DNA from: Alkalimarinus coralli | Lineage (GTDB): Bacteria > Pseudomonadota > Gammaproteobacteria > Pseudomonadales > Oleiphilaceae | Direction of reading: 5' to 3' | NCBI RefSeq assembly: GCF_023650515.1 | Contig: NZ_CP096016.1 | Location: forward strand, 2,792,001-2,856,000 | DNA length: 64,000 nucleotides | In this document: piece by piece, positions 9,732-19,757 of the stretch | Numbering within the stretch: the stretch's first letter is position 1 | How the letters are laid out: every line of letters begins with the position of its first letter | Made by a program: the position numbers and the translations under genes | The notes under the pieces: model-generated | Database searches by the model: none | What the model saw: the letters and a program-made list of their open reading frames with translations, nothing else | Told to the model about the DNA's origin: nothing

Positions 9732-10508
9732 CTATGCGTCAGAAGAGCACACTTTGCACAGAGGGTCTTTTTTCAGTCGCATGGTTCGCCATTCCATCGT
9801 CATCGCATCCAGGATGAGTAACTTTCCAATAAGGGCCTGCCCCATCCCAGAAATAAGCTTCACCACCTCCATCGCTTGAACAGAGCCGATAATACCAACC
9901 AGTGGAGCCATAACGCCTGCCTCAGAACAGGTCAGCTGCTCTTCTGATATATCTGAATACAAACATTGGTAACAAGGTGCATCGCCATTGCGCACATCAA
10001 ACACTGAAACCTGGCCTTCCATTCGTATTGCCGCCCCTGAAACCAGTGGAGTTTTGCTGCGAACGCAGGCTGCATTAATCGCAAACCTGGAAGAGAAGTT
10101 ATCTGTCGCATCAACAACAACATCAGCTTCAGTAACCGCTTCAAGCAGCCGTTCACCCTCCAGCCGCGCTGCCTGAGCAATAACATTCGTATCGGGGTTA
10201 ATTTGAGCAATGGTTTCTTTAGCAGAGTCTACTTTCTTGTTGCCAATGCCTGCGAGCGTGTGAACAATTTGTCGCTGAAGGTTCGAAAGATCGACTTCAT
10301 CAAAATCAACCAAGTGCAGCGTACCGACACCCGCAGCCGCTAAGTATAACGCAACAGGTGAGCCTAGCCCTCCCATACCGATAACCAGAACGCGACTGGT
10401 CGCTAAACGAGACTGCCCGGCAATATCAAATGCAGGTAGCATAATTTGACGGCTATAACGCAATAGCTGCTCATCATTAAACTCATAGCTATCATCGCCT
10501 GATGTCAT
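9732..10508 (-). CDS. moeB: Molybdopterin-synthase adenylyltransferase (MoeB/ThiF/HesA family)
   Basis: The E1-like fold shows RYSRQIMLP near the N-terminus, the ATP-binding GMGGLGSP, the DFDEVDLSNLQRQ segment, VDATDNFSSR, and two zinc CxxC pairs (CYQC and CKVC). It activates the C-terminal glycine of a ubiquitin-like sulfur carrier (MoaD or ThiS) by adenylation. Location after prmC in the hemA-prfA-prmC-moeB order is the pseudomonad arrangement, which favours MoeB over ThiF. No Cys-thiolase rhodanese domain is attached. Confidence 0.9.
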   Translation of the reverse strand: MTSGDDSYEFNDEQLLRYSRQIMLPAFDIAGQSRLATSRVLVIGMGGLGSPVALYLAAAGVGTLHLVDFDEVDLSNLQRQIVHTLAGIGNKKVDSAKETIAQINPDTNVIAQAARLEGERLLEAVTEADVVVDATDNFSSRFAINAACVRSKTPLVSGAAIRMEGQVSVFDVRNGDAPCYQCLYSDISEEQLTCSEAGVMAPLVGIIGSVQAMEVVKLISGMGQALIGKLLILDAMTMEWRTMRLKKDPLCKVCSSDA

Positions 10509-10536
10509 ACCTCACCTCCTGATAGTTGCAGTCAAT

Positions 10537-11373
10537 TTACAGCCCAGGCCAACGCCCGATAGTGACACGATCATTTCCCGATAAATCCTGGTAGCTTGAT
10601 ACGTCAGTATAGCCGTATCCTTTAAAGATTCTGCGCACTTCAGCAGCTTGCTCAAACCCGTGCTCGATCATTAACCAGCCATTAGCCGTTAAACACTCAC
10701 TCGACTGCTTGGCAATATCAACAATGTCTGACAGCCCATTCTGCTCTGCCACCAGTGCAGACAACGGCTCAAACCTGACATCACCTTCTCGCAAATGAGG
10801 GTCTGTGCTCGCAATATAAGGGGGGTTACTCACCACTAAATCAACACTGCGGGGCGGTATACCATCACACCACGAGCCTACTTTAAAGCCAACCCTCTCT
10901 AGCCGATTAAGGCTGGCATTTTCTTTGGCAAGGGAAACAGCCTCTTCTGACTGATCAATGCCTGTGAGCATCCAGTGTTTTCGCTCAGATGCCAAGGCCA
11001 AGGCAATTGCTCCCGTCCCAGTCCCTAAATCAACAACATTAAGGGGGCTATCAGGCATAACTTCCAGCGCGACTTCTACCAACCGCTCAGTATCAGGCCG
11101 GGGAATCAACGTGGATTGGTCTACTTTTAATGACAGTGACCAGAACTCCCTGACGCCCGTCAGGTAAGCGACCGGCTCACCTTTCTGACGACGTTCAAGT
11201 AACGCATAAAACGCTGACAACTGTTGCTCATCAAGCGTTTTTTCCGGCCATGTAAAAAGATAGGTTCTGTCTTTGTTTAAAACGTGGCAGAGCAAAACCT
11301 CTTTATCTAACGCAGGCGTTTCTGATTCAGGCAACTCTGACTGTCGAAGTACATCAGCAATAGATACAGACAT
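10537..11373 (-). CDS. prmC: Peptide chain release factor N5-glutamine methyltransferase
   Basis: PrmC (HemK) methylates the Gln of the GGQ motif in release factors RF1 and RF2 using SAM. The 278 residues include a helical N-terminal release-factor-binding domain (about 1-80), SAM motif I VVDLGTGTGAIALALA, and the active-site NPPY (VVSNPPYIAS). Its ATG overlaps the last base of prfA, its substrate's gene, so the two are translationally coupled. Confidence 0.96.
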   Translation of the reverse strand: MSVSIADVLRQSELPESETPALDKEVLLCHVLNKDRTYLFTWPEKTLDEQQLSAFYALLERRQKGEPVAYLTGVREFWSLSLKVDQSTLIPRPDTERLVEVALEVMPDSPLNVVDLGTGTGAIALALASERKHWMLTGIDQSEEAVSLAKENASLNRLERVGFKVGSWCDGIPPRSVDLVVSNPPYIASTDPHLREGDVRFEPLSALVAEQNGLSDIVDIAKQSSECLTANGWLMIEHGFEQAAEVRRIFKGYGYTDVSSYQDLSGNDRVTIGRWPGL

Positions 11374-12458
11374 TACTCTTCGCTTAGAGACGCAAGAAGA
11401 TCCGCCTGATACTCCTGCAACAGAGGCTCTATAATCGGATCCAAATCACCCTCTGTAACCTCTGCCAACTTGTACAGCGTTAAGTTGATACGGTGGTCTG
11501 TAATACGCCCTTGAGGGTAGTTATATGTTCTGATTCGCTCTGAACGATCACCACTTCCTACCAGGCTTTTACGGGCATCAGCCTGCTCTTTTGCCGCGGC
11601 ATCTTGCTGCGATGAATTAAGCTTGGCTTGTAGCAGGGACATCGCTCTTGCCTTGTTTTTATGCTGGGAGCGCTCATCCTGGCACTCAACGACAATACCG
11701 CTAGGCAGGTGAGTGATTCGAATTGCAGAATCCGTTTTGTTGACGTGCTGACCACCCGCACCCGATGCCCTGAAGGTGTCTATTCTGAGATCACCCTTAT
11801 TAATATCGATCTCTTCAAGGGAGTCTGCTTCTGGCATTACAGCGACGGTACACGCCGAAGTATGGATACGGCCTTGCGACTCGGTTTCTGGCACTCGCTG
11901 AACACGGTGAGCCCCTGATTCAAACTTTAACTGGCCGTAAACGCCATCCCCCACCAGGCGGGTAATAATTTCACGATAACCGCCATGCTCACCCAGGCTT
12001 TCGCTTATTACTTCAACTTTCCAGCGCTGGCGCTCTGCATAACGGGAGTACATCCTAAATAGATCACCTGCAAATATCGCCGCTTCATCCCCCCCCGTGC
12101 CTGCTCTAATTTCAAGAAACACGTTGTGGGTGTCATTAGGGTCTTTAGGAAGTAACAGTTTTTGCAGTTCAGATTCAAGTGACTCTTTACGCGCTTCGGC
12201 ATCAGCCAACTCTTCCTTCGCCATTTCGCGCATATCAGCGTCGCCATCCTGAAGTAGCATATTGGCTTCTTCAATGTCATCGTCAACTTGCTGATAGTCA
12301 GCAAAACACTTAACAACAGGCTCTAATTCAGAGTACTCTTTGGACAGATCTCTGTACTTATTCTGGTCTGCAATCACATCCGGGTCACTTAACAGTGCGC
12401 CAATCTCTTCGTAGCGTTCACTAATGTTATCCAGTTTTGCAACTATTGATGCTTTCAT
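11373..12458 (-). CDS. prfA: Peptide chain release factor 1
   Basis: RF1 reads UAA and UAG stop codons and triggers peptide release. The 361-residue protein has the usual length, the coiled-coil N-terminus, the decoding domain, and the catalytic loop [16 protein letters not shown] containing GGQ. It lies in the conserved hemA-prfA-prmC cluster, but here a 362-bp gap containing a 16-bp repeat array separates it from hemA, so it may have its own promoter. Confidence 0.97.
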   Translation of the reverse strand: MKASIVAKLDNISERYEEIGALLSDPDVIADQNKYRDLSKEYSELEPVVKCFADYQQVDDDIEEANMLLQDGDADMREMAKEELADAEARKESLESELQKLLLPKDPNDTHNVFLEIRAGTGGDEAAIFAGDLFRMYSRYAERQRWKVEVISESLGEHGGYREIITRLVGDGVYGQLKFESGAHRVQRVPETESQGRIHTSACTVAVMPEADSLEEIDINKGDLRIDTFRASGAGGQHVNKTDSAIRITHLPSGIVVECQDERSQHKNKARAMSLLQAKLNSSQQDAAAKEQADARKSLVGSGDRSERIRTYNYPQGRITDHRINLTLYKLAEVTEGDLDPIIEPLLQEYQADLLASLSEE

Positions 12459-12820
12459 TTTGGTTTTTTTACCATAATTCCGTTAAATTTAGCGCAGTTT
12501 GGCGATACTACAGTTTGACAGTGCTGCAGCCTGGTATTGCTGCAGCTTGGTATTACTACAACGTGGTATTACTGCAACCTGTCAAGAAAAGGCGCCGAAC
12601 TCAATTAAGGTATAGCAGGCCCAACTAAGGCCTATCAAACTTAATGTCGTATTGTTTTAGCAAGCTTGATTGACCGCGAAAATTCCACCGTAACATCTAT
12701 TCGCGCCCAAAAGCTCTAGTAACCCAGTGGCCGTATTCTATATGAATAAGAGATAAATATTCATGTATAAGCAATAAAATTTGCCCATCAGAGCGATATC
12801 GGTACCGTTGGGATAAAAGG
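12459..12820. other. hemA-prfA intergenic region (362 bp)
   Basis: The stretch between hemA and prfA, both on the minus strand, holds no gene. It carries five degenerate 16-bp tandem units next to prfA (listed separately). The remaining 240 bp up to hemA show no clear terminator or other structure. Confidence 0.6.
12501..12580. repeat. Five tandem 16-bp degenerate repeats
   Basis: Reading in steps of 16 from 12501 gives ggcgatactacagttt, gacagtgctgcagcct, ggtattgctgcagctt, ggtattactacaacgt and ggtattactgcaacct. The last three share ggtattRctRcaRc; the first two are more diverged. The array ends 43 bases upstream of the prfA start codon (in transcription sense). The period equals that of the larger array at 20355-20610. 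Confidence 0.8.
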
Positions 12821-14107
12821 TTAACGCTTATCAGTGGAAGCGGTGTCGGCCTTCGAAGTAGGTAGTTCAAACAACTCTCTAAGCCAGTCCGTCACCTCTA
12901 CTCGCCCCTCTGCTGAGGCTTTGCGAACCTGAACGGTAGGGCTATGTATAATTTTGTTGGTCAGCCCTCTTGCCAACCCTTTCAACACGGCTTCAGGGTC
13001 ACCACCATTGCGAATAACTTTAAGTGCTTTCTCAACCTCTGTATCTCGAATATCCTCGACCTGACCTCTAAACTGCTTCAAAGTGCTGGTCGCAGAGAGC
13101 GCTCGTATCTGAAACATAAACTCGGCTGCGCCACTTTCAACAAGATGCTCAGCTTCCCGTGCAGCCCCTTCGCGCGACTTTACGTTTTCGTCTATAACCT
13201 GCTTTAAGTCATCAACTGTATAAAGGTATACATCTTCAAGCTCGCTAACCTGAGGCTCTATATCTCGTGGCACCGCAATATCGACCATAAAAATAGGTCG
13301 GTGTTTTCTCATTTTTAACGCTCTTTCTACCGCACCCTTGCCCAGAATAGGCAATTGGCTGGCAGTGGAAGCGATAACTATGTCTGCATAAGGGAGGCGG
13401 TCCGGGATGTCAGAGAGTAGAATCGCATCGCCCTGTATTTCCTGAGCCAATTCTTGAGCTCTCGACAGTGTTCGGTTAGCAACAGTAATATCACGCACAC
13501 CCGCTTCTTTGAGATGCCTGGCCACCAGTTCAACCGTTCTACCCGCCCCAATTAGCAACGCTCTATTGCTGCTCATATCCGAGAAAAGGTGGTTCGCCAG
13601 ATGAACGGCAGCGTAAGCAACGGAGACAGGGTTTTCGCCAATGGCTGTATCGGTTCTTACTCGTTTGGCAACCGAGAAAGTCTGCTCAAAGAGCCTTCCC
13701 AGTTCCCCCCCCACTGTTTCAGCTTCACGAGCAGTTGCATAGGCCGACTTTAACTGCCCTAGAATCTGCGGTTCTCCCAAGACTAAAGAATCAAGACCGC
13801 TGGCGACCTTCATCATATGCCGGGCGGCGTCTTCATCCCAGTGAACATAACTGCATGACTCAAGCTCACCGAATTTAAGGTCGTGGTAATCTCCCAACCA
13901 CTCAAGCAGGGCACGACTTCCCTCAAGCTCTGTTGCACAATAAAGCTCAGTACGATTACAGGTTGATAAGATAGCAACCTCACTCACGGCAGATACCTTT
14001 TGCGCTTCCTGGAGTGCAGACACTATCCTCTCGGGCGAAAAGGCAACCTTCTCGCGCACTGCAACCGAGGCAGTTTTATGATTGATACCTAACGCCAGCA
14101 ACGCCAT
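12821..14107 (-). CDS. hemA: Glutamyl-tRNA reductase
   Basis: HemA reduces Glu-tRNA(Glu) with NADPH to glutamate-1-semialdehyde, the first committed step of C5 heme synthesis. The protein (428 residues) has ALGINHKTA at the start, the catalytic Cys in [11 protein letters not shown] (about residue 50), the NADPH-binding [16 protein letters not shown], and the C-terminal dimerisation helices. Length is normal for the family. It is divergent from the TPR-lipoprotein gene, as in Pseudomonas. Confidence 0.97.
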   Translation of the reverse strand: MALLALGINHKTASVAVREKVAFSPERIVSALQEAQKVSAVSEVAILSTCNRTELYCATELEGSRALLEWLGDYHDLKFGELESCSYVHWDEDAARHMMKVASGLDSLVLGEPQILGQLKSAYATAREAETVGGELGRLFEQTFSVAKRVRTDTAIGENPVSVAYAAVHLANHLFSDMSSNRALLIGAGRTVELVARHLKEAGVRDITVANRTLSRAQELAQEIQGDAILLSDIPDRLPYADIVIASTASQLPILGKGAVERALKMRKHRPIFMVDIAVPRDIEPQVSELEDVYLYTVDDLKQVIDENVKSREGAAREAEHLVESGAAEFMFQIRALSATSTLKQFRGQVEDIRDTEVEKALKVIRNGGDPEAVLKGLARGLTNKIIHSPTVQVRKASAEGRVEVTDWLRELFELPTSKADTASTDKR

Positions 14108-14437
14108 ATAATCTGAAAAACCTATACTTGAGTTTAAAAGCTCGCATTTTACAGGGCGTTCGACAATAAGGCCACTGAACCCTGCGTCACGGTTGTGAAT
14201 ATTTACTGTCGGTAATGATTACTCATAATAGACAAGCGCGTCAGAGGATAGAGAAAACGTCTAATCCATTCCTTGATCAAAGCCAATAAATACAGCAATT
14301 CAAAGCGAACCTGTCAGAGCAGCAGGCAGTCACCATAGAAAAAAGTTACAGTCACTTAATTTTTCATTATCAGAGTAGGCTTATTTTTTTTCTTGTGTCA
14401 TCATAAAGCCTGACAATTGCTGCGAATAAATAACAAA
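14108..14437. other. hemA / TPR-lipoprotein divergent promoter region (330 bp)
   Basis: AT-rich region between divergent genes, so it should carry promoters in both directions. I see no clear operator, repeat or RNA gene in it. Confidence 0.5.
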
Positions 14438-16243
14438 ATGAAATTCAGTGTACACAATATTCTTCGACTGATATCTCCAGTCTTTTTGATAGCGCTTGCC
14501 TCTGGCTGCTCCTTGCAGTCTCTTAATTCACAAGCAAAAATAGATGACACCCCCAAAACACCTTCTGAGTTAGTTGCTAACCAAATCCCTCCTGCAGACC
14601 CTGTTATCGAATATGCAGAGTTTGACTCAGAGACCATGTATGCCCTGCTAACAGCAGAAATAGCCGCGCAACGAGGCCGCTATGACATTACTTTACTTAA
14701 CTATGTGCAGCAGGCACGCACAACCAAAGATCTCGCAATCATCAAGCGGGCATTCAGAATCGCCCAATATCTAAAAGCCAGCAATGCTCAACTTCAGCTT
14801 TCAAAAGTATGGGCAGAAGTTGAGCCAAATGATATTGAAGCAAACCAATTAGCCGCTTTTCATCACGCCCGCAACAAAAAGTATGAAGAAGCCATGGGCT
14901 ATATGGAGAACATTATAGAGCTGGAAGGTAATGCCGATCTGGACAGGCTAGCCGCACACGCAAAAACATTACCGGCAGAAGAACAACAGACACTGTTAAA
15001 TCTCTACACATCGTTATACGAACGCCACCCTGAGAACAAAGAGGTCATCTACAGCCTCGCCGTCATGCAAAAAAATACAGGTCATACGGATGATGCTATT
15101 GCCACCCTGGCCCCACTCTTACAGCAAGAACCTGAATTCGAACCCGCCATATTGCTTCAAGCCGGGCTTTTATATGACCAGAAGAAATTGGAAGAAGCCA
15201 CCGAATACCTGAAAGAAAAAACTGAAGAGTTCCCCGAAAACCGAAAAATGGGAACGCTTTACGGCCGACTATTAATTGATAACAAACAACTGGACGAGGC
15301 ACAGGACGTCTTCAAGGAGCTAATGGAGAGATTTCCCGACGTTGCAGGATTAAGACTCTCGTATGCTTTAGTTTCACTTGAAAATAAAGACGAAGCCGAA
15401 GCCATTGAGCAGTTCAACATCCTCCTGGAAGCCCAACAACACACAAACGAATCACACTTTTATCTTGGCAGAATTGCCGATAGCAGAAAAGAGCCCGCTA
15501 AAGCGATTCAACATTACTTAAGCGTTGAAAGCGGAACCCACTTTTATTCAGCCATATCCAGAGCCAGTTTTTTAATGGCAGAAGAAGGCCGCCTGGATGA
15601 GGCCCTGATTGGGCTGGAAAAACTCAGAAAGGCAGCCCCTGATCAGGCGGAAAATTTTTGGCTGATTGAAGCAAACTTGCTGCTGGATATTAACGAAGAA
15701 GACCTGGCTCTAGGCTCAATCAATATCGCTCTCATGGACTTTCCCAACAACGCCAAACTCCTTTACTCAAGGTCCATGCTATTGGATAAAGCGGGGCGAC
15801 TTGAAGAGATGGAAGCCGACCTGAGAACAATCATTGCGGCAGAGCCTAATAATGCGGTTGCGCTTAACGCGCTTGGTTATACGCTCGCCGACAAAACAAC
15901 CCGAGTGATGGAAGCCTATGACCTCATCACTAAGGCCTACGCGCTAAACCCGGACAACCCAGCCATATTAGATAGCATGGGGTGGGTCTATTACCGAATG
16001 GGCAATCTGGAAAAAGCGCTTGAATACTTAAATCTTGCCTACGCTCAATTCCCTGACCCAGAGGTGGCAGCCCACCTGGGGGAGGTTCTGTGGCAGAGTG
16101 GCGAAAAAGATAAAGCACTGACTCTTTGGAAAGAGTCTCTTAAGGTGTCCCAAGCCAAAGAGAGCAAAAGCACTATTGTTCAAGACACGATGAAACGGCT
16201 CGGCGTATCGCTGGACGACGCTCCGGCAAACGCTCAGCAATAG
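14438..16243 (+). CDS. TPR-repeat outer-membrane lipoprotein
   Basis: A lipoprotein signal ends in the lipobox LASGC (Cys about residue 24 from ATG 14438). It is followed by some 570 residues of helical repeats; the later ones match TPR well (ALNALGYTLADKT, AILDSMGWVYYRMGNLEKALEYLNLAY). TPR lipoproteins in this genomic position, divergent from hemA and upstream of lolB, are conserved in pseudomonads. They are thought to act as scaffolds at the outer membrane. ATG 14438 is chosen over a TTG at 14417 because it gives a compact signal peptide. It lies 31 bp before lolB, probably one transcript. Confidence 0.85.
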   Translation: MKFSVHNILRLISPVFLIALASGCSLQSLNSQAKIDDTPKTPSELVANQIPPADPVIEYAEFDSETMYALLTAEIAAQRGRYDITLLNYVQQARTTKDLAIIKRAFRIAQYLKASNAQLQLSKVWAEVEPNDIEANQLAAFHHARNKKYEEAMGYMENIIELEGNADLDRLAAHAKTLPAEEQQTLLNLYTSLYERHPENKEVIYSLAVMQKNTGHTDDAIATLAPLLQQEPEFEPAILLQAGLLYDQKKLEEATEYLKEKTEEFPENRKMGTLYGRLLIDNKQLDEAQDVFKELMERFPDVAGLRLSYALVSLENKDEAEAIEQFNILLEAQQHTNESHFYLGRIADSRKEPAKAIQHYLSVESGTHFYSAISRASFLMAEEGRLDEALIGLEKLRKAAPDQAENFWLIEANLLLDINEEDLALGSINIALMDFPNNAKLLYSRSMLLDKAGRLEEMEADLRTIIAAEPNNAVALNALGYTLADKTTRVMEAYDLITKAYALNPDNPAILDSMGWVYYRMGNLEKALEYLNLAYAQFPDPEVAAHLGEVLWQSGEKDKALTLWKESLKVSQAKESKSTIVQDTMKRLGVSLDDAPANAQQ

Positions 16244-16274
16244 TCGCCCAACCCACACAACAAAGCAGCATTAC

Positions 16275-16919
16275 ATGAATAGCTCAACACGCTCAGGCAA
16301 GCACATTATTTGGATTAAAGGTGCGCTGCTTCTACTACTCCTGCAAGGTTGCGCCAGTACCATTGAAACACCGTTAACGCTGACAGAACCCGTCAACTGG
16401 CGAGAAACAGTGGCGGCAGTATCCGCCATCGATAGCTGGGAGATTTCAGGAAAGATTGGAGTTAGAGTGCCTGAGCGAATTGACAGTGCCGTCATTAACA
16501 GCTGGAAACAAAAAGAAGCCCAATTCACTATCGACCTCTCTTCAACCATTTTCGGTCTAGGGGCCACCCGCATAGAAGGCAACCCAAACTACATTTCAAT
16601 GACCGAGTCCGGCGAAGAACCTGTAATATCTCGACATCCAAGACAATTAATACAACAACACATAGGCTGGCCCTTGCCAATAGAGCAACTCAGATACTGG
16701 GTCAAAGGAATACCCGCGCCCGTCCAGTCACCTGACGACAAAGTAGAAGAGCTAAAGTTTGATAGTCAGGGGCAGCTCTCTCAGCTGGTTCAGAACGGGT
16801 GGCAAGTCAACTATTCAAAATACACCCCATCTCGCAGTGTCAGCCTGCCTGGAAAAGTGGTTCTGCGACAGCAACAGGTCAAAATAACCGTTATCATTAA
16901 CGATTGGCAATTAAACTAA
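16275..16919 (+). CDS. lolB: Outer-membrane lipoprotein insertase LolB
   Basis: LolB receives lipoproteins from periplasmic LolA and inserts them in the outer membrane; it is itself a lipoprotein. The sequence shows a signal ending LLLQGC (lipobox), then WEISGKIGVR, IFGLGATRIEG, and a GWPLPIEQLRYWVKG segment characteristic of LolB. Length (214) is typical. It sits 7 bp before ispE, as in many Gammaproteobacteria. Confidence 0.94.
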   Translation: MNSSTRSGKHIIWIKGALLLLLLQGCASTIETPLTLTEPVNWRETVAAVSAIDSWEISGKIGVRVPERIDSAVINSWKQKEAQFTIDLSSTIFGLGATRIEGNPNYISMTESGEEPVISRHPRQLIQQHIGWPLPIEQLRYWVKGIPAPVQSPDDKVEELKFDSQGQLSQLVQNGWQVNYSKYTPSRSVSLPGKVVLRQQQVKITVIINDWQLN

Positions 16920-16926
16920 ATACGAC

Positions 16927-17778
16927 ATGCAACAAAAAACGATCTCCCTGCCCGCGCCAGCCAAACTAAATCTATTTCTTCATATCAACGGTAGACGAAA
17001 AGACGGCTATCACGAACTTCAAACACTATTTCAGTTTATTGATCGCAGTGACATATTGCATTTCACCCCAACAGCTAAACACACCATCCAAATAACGCCC
17101 GAAATTGACGGTGTCAGTCTTGAAGACAACCTTATATACAAAGCGGCAAGCCTGCTTTTACCCTACAGACAAAACCCTTGTGGTATTTTGATTAACCTTG
17201 AAAAGAATCTACCAATGGGCGGAGGCCTTGGCGGGGGAAGCTCCGATGCGGCGACAACACTTGTTGCACTTAACCAGCTATGGCAGTGCGATCTTACAAC
17301 AGAGCAGCTAACAAAACTGGGATTAACCCTGGGCGCAGATGTGCCAATATTCATTAGCGGCCATGCAGCCTGGGCAGAAGGCGTAGGCGAACTATTTACA
17401 CCCGCCAACCCAATTGAGCATTGGTACATCGTCCTCACACCCGACTGCCATGTCGATACCGGTGAAATTTTTTCTCACCAACGCTTGACAAGAGACACGC
17501 CAAAGATGAAAATAGCGCCCGCTCTTGAGGGAGAAGTCAAGAACTTCCAAAATGATTGCGAGGCGATTGTTAGCGAACTTTACCCAGAGGTAAACGAAGC
17601 TATTCAGACACTCAATCAACACGGTAGATCAAGACTAACCGGAACAGGTGCTTGTGTATTTGCGGCATTTGAGTCTAGAGAACAAGCTGAATCAGCCTTC
17701 TCGAAGCTTCCTAAAAGCATTAAAGGTTTCATAAGTAAAGGACTCAACTCCTCCCCCTTATATGTTGAGACCAATTAA
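16927..17778 (+). CDS. ispE: 4-diphosphocytidyl-2-C-methyl-D-erythritol kinase
   Basis: IspE phosphorylates CDP-ME in the MEP pathway of isoprenoid synthesis. The GHMP-kinase signature is present: PAPAKLNLFLHI at the N-terminus, the glycine-rich ATP loop PMGGGLGGGSSDAATTL, and RLTGTGACVFAAF at the C-terminus. The protein has 283 residues, normal for the family. It is followed directly by tRNA(Gln) and prs, the standard pseudomonad order. Confidence 0.96.
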   Translation: MQQKTISLPAPAKLNLFLHINGRRKDGYHELQTLFQFIDRSDILHFTPTAKHTIQITPEIDGVSLEDNLIYKAASLLLPYRQNPCGILINLEKNLPMGGGLGGGSSDAATTLVALNQLWQCDLTTEQLTKLGLTLGADVPIFISGHAAWAEGVGELFTPANPIEHWYIVLTPDCHVDTGEIFSHQRLTRDTPKMKIAPALEGEVKNFQNDCEAIVSELYPEVNEAIQTLNQHGRSRLTGTGACVFAAFESREQAESAFSKLPKSIKGFISKGLNSSPLYVETN

Positions 17779-17816
17779 AACTGAAGAAACTTAAAGAGTA
17801 TCATAAATGATATTAC

Positions 17817-17891
17817 TGGGGTGTCGCCAAGCGGTAAGGCAACGGGTTTTGATCCCGTCATGCGTTGGTTCGAATCCAGCCACCCCAGCCA
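17817..17891 (+). tRNA. tRNA-Gln (anticodon TTG)
   Basis: The 75-nt sequence folds as a cloverleaf: acceptor strands TGGGGTG and CACCCCA, anticodon arm acggg-ttttgat-cccgt with TTG at 17849-17851, and T-loop GGTTCGAATCC. The CCA end is encoded. It is very close to the E. coli tRNA-Gln sequence and lies between ispE and prs, the usual place in this group. Confidence 0.97.
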
Positions 17892-17945
17892 TTATTCCAC
17901 CTCCTCCTCATACTATATTCGATAATTATCCTGAAGGTATTCGTC

Positions 17946-18890
17946 GTGTCTAAGTTAATGGTATTTACTGGTAACGCTAACCCGAAACTGGCCGCTCAAG
18001 TCGTTGAGGCTCTCCACATCCCAATGGGTAATGCAGTCGTTGAAAAGTTTAGCGATGGCGAAATCTCAGTAGAAATCAATGAAAACGTTCGAGGAAGAGA
18101 CGTATTCATCATTCAACCAACCTGCTACCCAACCAATGACAACATCATGGAGCTTATCGTAATGGCAGATGCCTTGCGTAGAGCCTCTGCCACCCGAATC
18201 ACAGCAGTTGTCCCCTACTTTGGTTACGCCAGACAAGATCGCCGGGTTCGCTCCAAGCGAGTTGCGATTAGTGCAAAAGTGGTTGCAGACATGATGACCG
18301 GCGTTGGTATTGACCGACTTTTAACCGTAGACCTTCACGCCGACCAGATTCAGGGTTTCTTCGATATTCCCGTTGACAACATTTACGCCACTCCTGTTCT
18401 GGTTGATGATATCGAGCGCACCAACTACGAAAACTTTATGGTGGTATCTCCCGATGTTGGCGGTGTTGTGCGTGCAAGAGCAATGGCCAAGCGTCTGAAC
18501 GATGTCGACCTTGCCATCATCGACAAGCGCCGACCTAAAGCCAATGTTTCACAGGTTATGCACATCATTGGTGACGTAGAAGGCAAAACCTGCTTACTGA
18601 TTGATGATATCGTAGACACAGCAGGCACACTATGCAAAGCCGCCGAAGCACTTAAAGAACACGGCGCAGAGAGGGTTGTTGCCTATATTACTCACCCGGT
18701 ACTCTCAGGCCCGGCAATAGAGAACATCAGCTCATCCAACCTTGATGAGTTAGTGGTAGCAGATACAATTCCACTTAGTGACAAAGCGCTGAAATGTGGT
18801 AAAATCCGCCCCCTTTCGATGGCTAGCTTATTAGCGGAGTCAATCCGAAGAATTTGTAACGAAGAATCTATCAGCGCGATGTTTGACTGA
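17946..18890 (+). CDS. prs: Ribose-phosphate pyrophosphokinase (PRPP synthase)
   Basis: Prs makes PRPP from ribose-5-phosphate and ATP, feeding purine, pyrimidine, His, Trp and NAD synthesis. Key elements are present: [39 protein letters not shown], and the PRPP-binding [13 protein letters not shown] 17946 is chosen as start ([14 protein letters not shown]), preceded by gaagg and matching the family N-terminus; the frame is open further upstream only through the tRNA gene. Gives 314 residues, the normal size. Confidence 0.96.
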   Translation: MSKLMVFTGNANPKLAAQVVEALHIPMGNAVVEKFSDGEISVEINENVRGRDVFIIQPTCYPTNDNIMELIVMADALRRASATRITAVVPYFGYARQDRRVRSKRVAISAKVVADMMTGVGIDRLLTVDLHADQIQGFFDIPVDNIYATPVLVDDIERTNYENFMVVSPDVGGVVRARAMAKRLNDVDLAIIDKRRPKANVSQVMHIIGDVEGKTCLLIDDIVDTAGTLCKAAEALKEHGAERVVAYITHPVLSGPAIENISSSNLDELVVADTIPLSDKALKCGKIRPLSMASLLAESIRRICNEESISAMFD

Positions 18891-18899
18891 TCACGCGCC

Positions 18900-18993
18900 T
18901 TACGACAGATGCGCACCAATAAGCTGTCGTAAAGAAAGAGAGTCGTATTATTGATAGCGAGCTTCCTACGGGAAGCTCGTTGTCGTATTAGCC
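18900..18993 (+). promoter_or_regulatory. Stem-loops between prs and rplY
   Basis: Two perfect hairpins follow prs: ttacgacag (18900-18908) with ctgtcgtaa (18924-18932), and gagcttcc-tacg-ggaagctc (18959-18978). A further short ggcagc/gctgcc stem lies near 18994-19009. The decamer-like gtcgtatta also occurs twice, around 18943 and 18982. None has a long U-run, so they may serve as prs mRNA ends or an rplY leader rather than simple terminators. Confidence 0.55.
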
Positions 18994-19084
18994 GGCAGCT
19001 CTGGCTGCCATTTGAAACACCCATACTGTCGATCTGGTCGCAAGGTCGCAGTAGAGGTTTATTTTATAAATTGAGGAATAACAA

Positions 19085-19723
19085 ATGACTGATGCATTTG
19101 TAGTTAACGCAGAAGTTCGTTCAGACAAGGGGAAAGGTGCGAGCCGCCGCCTTCGTCGTTTAGAGAACTTAGTTCCAGCCATCATTTACGGTGGAGATAA
19201 AGAGCCAGTATCTTTAACGCTAAAGCACAACGAGATTATTAAGTCGTTGGAAAATGAAGCGTTCTACTCTCACATTTTGACCATCAACGTTGGCGGCAAA
19301 GAAGAGAGCGCAATCCTTAAAGATCTTCAGCGTCACCCTGCTCGTGACGAGATTCTACATGCTGATTTCTTGCGTGTAAGTAAAAACCAGCCTATCAACG
19401 TACACGTTCCACTACACTTCACTAACGAAGAATCTTGTGTGGGCGTTAAAATGGAAGGTGGCGCAATATTCCACCAGGCAACAGATGTTGAAATCACCTG
19501 CTTGCCGGGCGATCTTCCAGAGTACATCGAAGTTGACATGGCTGACGTTCACGTAGAAAGCATTGTCCACCTTTCAGACCTTGTACTACCTAAAGGTGTT
19601 ACTATTGCAGCGCTTCAGCAAGGCGAAGACCACGACCTTCCTGTTGCAGCAGTACACAAGCCTAAGGGCGAGAAAGCTGCATCTGAAGATGAAGAAGCAT
19701 CAGAGGAAGCAGGCGAAGAATAA
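19085..19723 (+). CDS. rplY: 50S ribosomal protein L25/general stress protein Ctc
   Basis: L25 binds 5S rRNA. This is the long (212-residue) Ctc/TL5 form: an N-terminal L25 domain (about 1-95, with [22 protein letters not shown]) and a C-terminal beta domain (to about 190) ending in an acidic tail. A clear gagg ribosome binding site precedes the ATG. It lies between prs and pth, as in other Gammaproteobacteria. Confidence 0.96.
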   Translation: MTDAFVVNAEVRSDKGKGASRRLRRLENLVPAIIYGGDKEPVSLTLKHNEIIKSLENEAFYSHILTINVGGKEESAILKDLQRHPARDEILHADFLRVSKNQPINVHVPLHFTNEESCVGVKMEGGAIFHQATDVEITCLPGDLPEYIEVDMADVHVESIVHLSDLVLPKGVTIAALQQGEDHDLPVAAVHKPKGEKAASEDEEASEEAGEE

Positions 19724-19757
19724 GCCTTCTTACTCCTTAGCAAGAGAGCCTCAGATC

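Noticed and set aside
12437-12628. 63-codon plus-strand frame between prfA and hemA
   Set aside because: It runs through the 16-bp repeat array and has no ribosome binding site.
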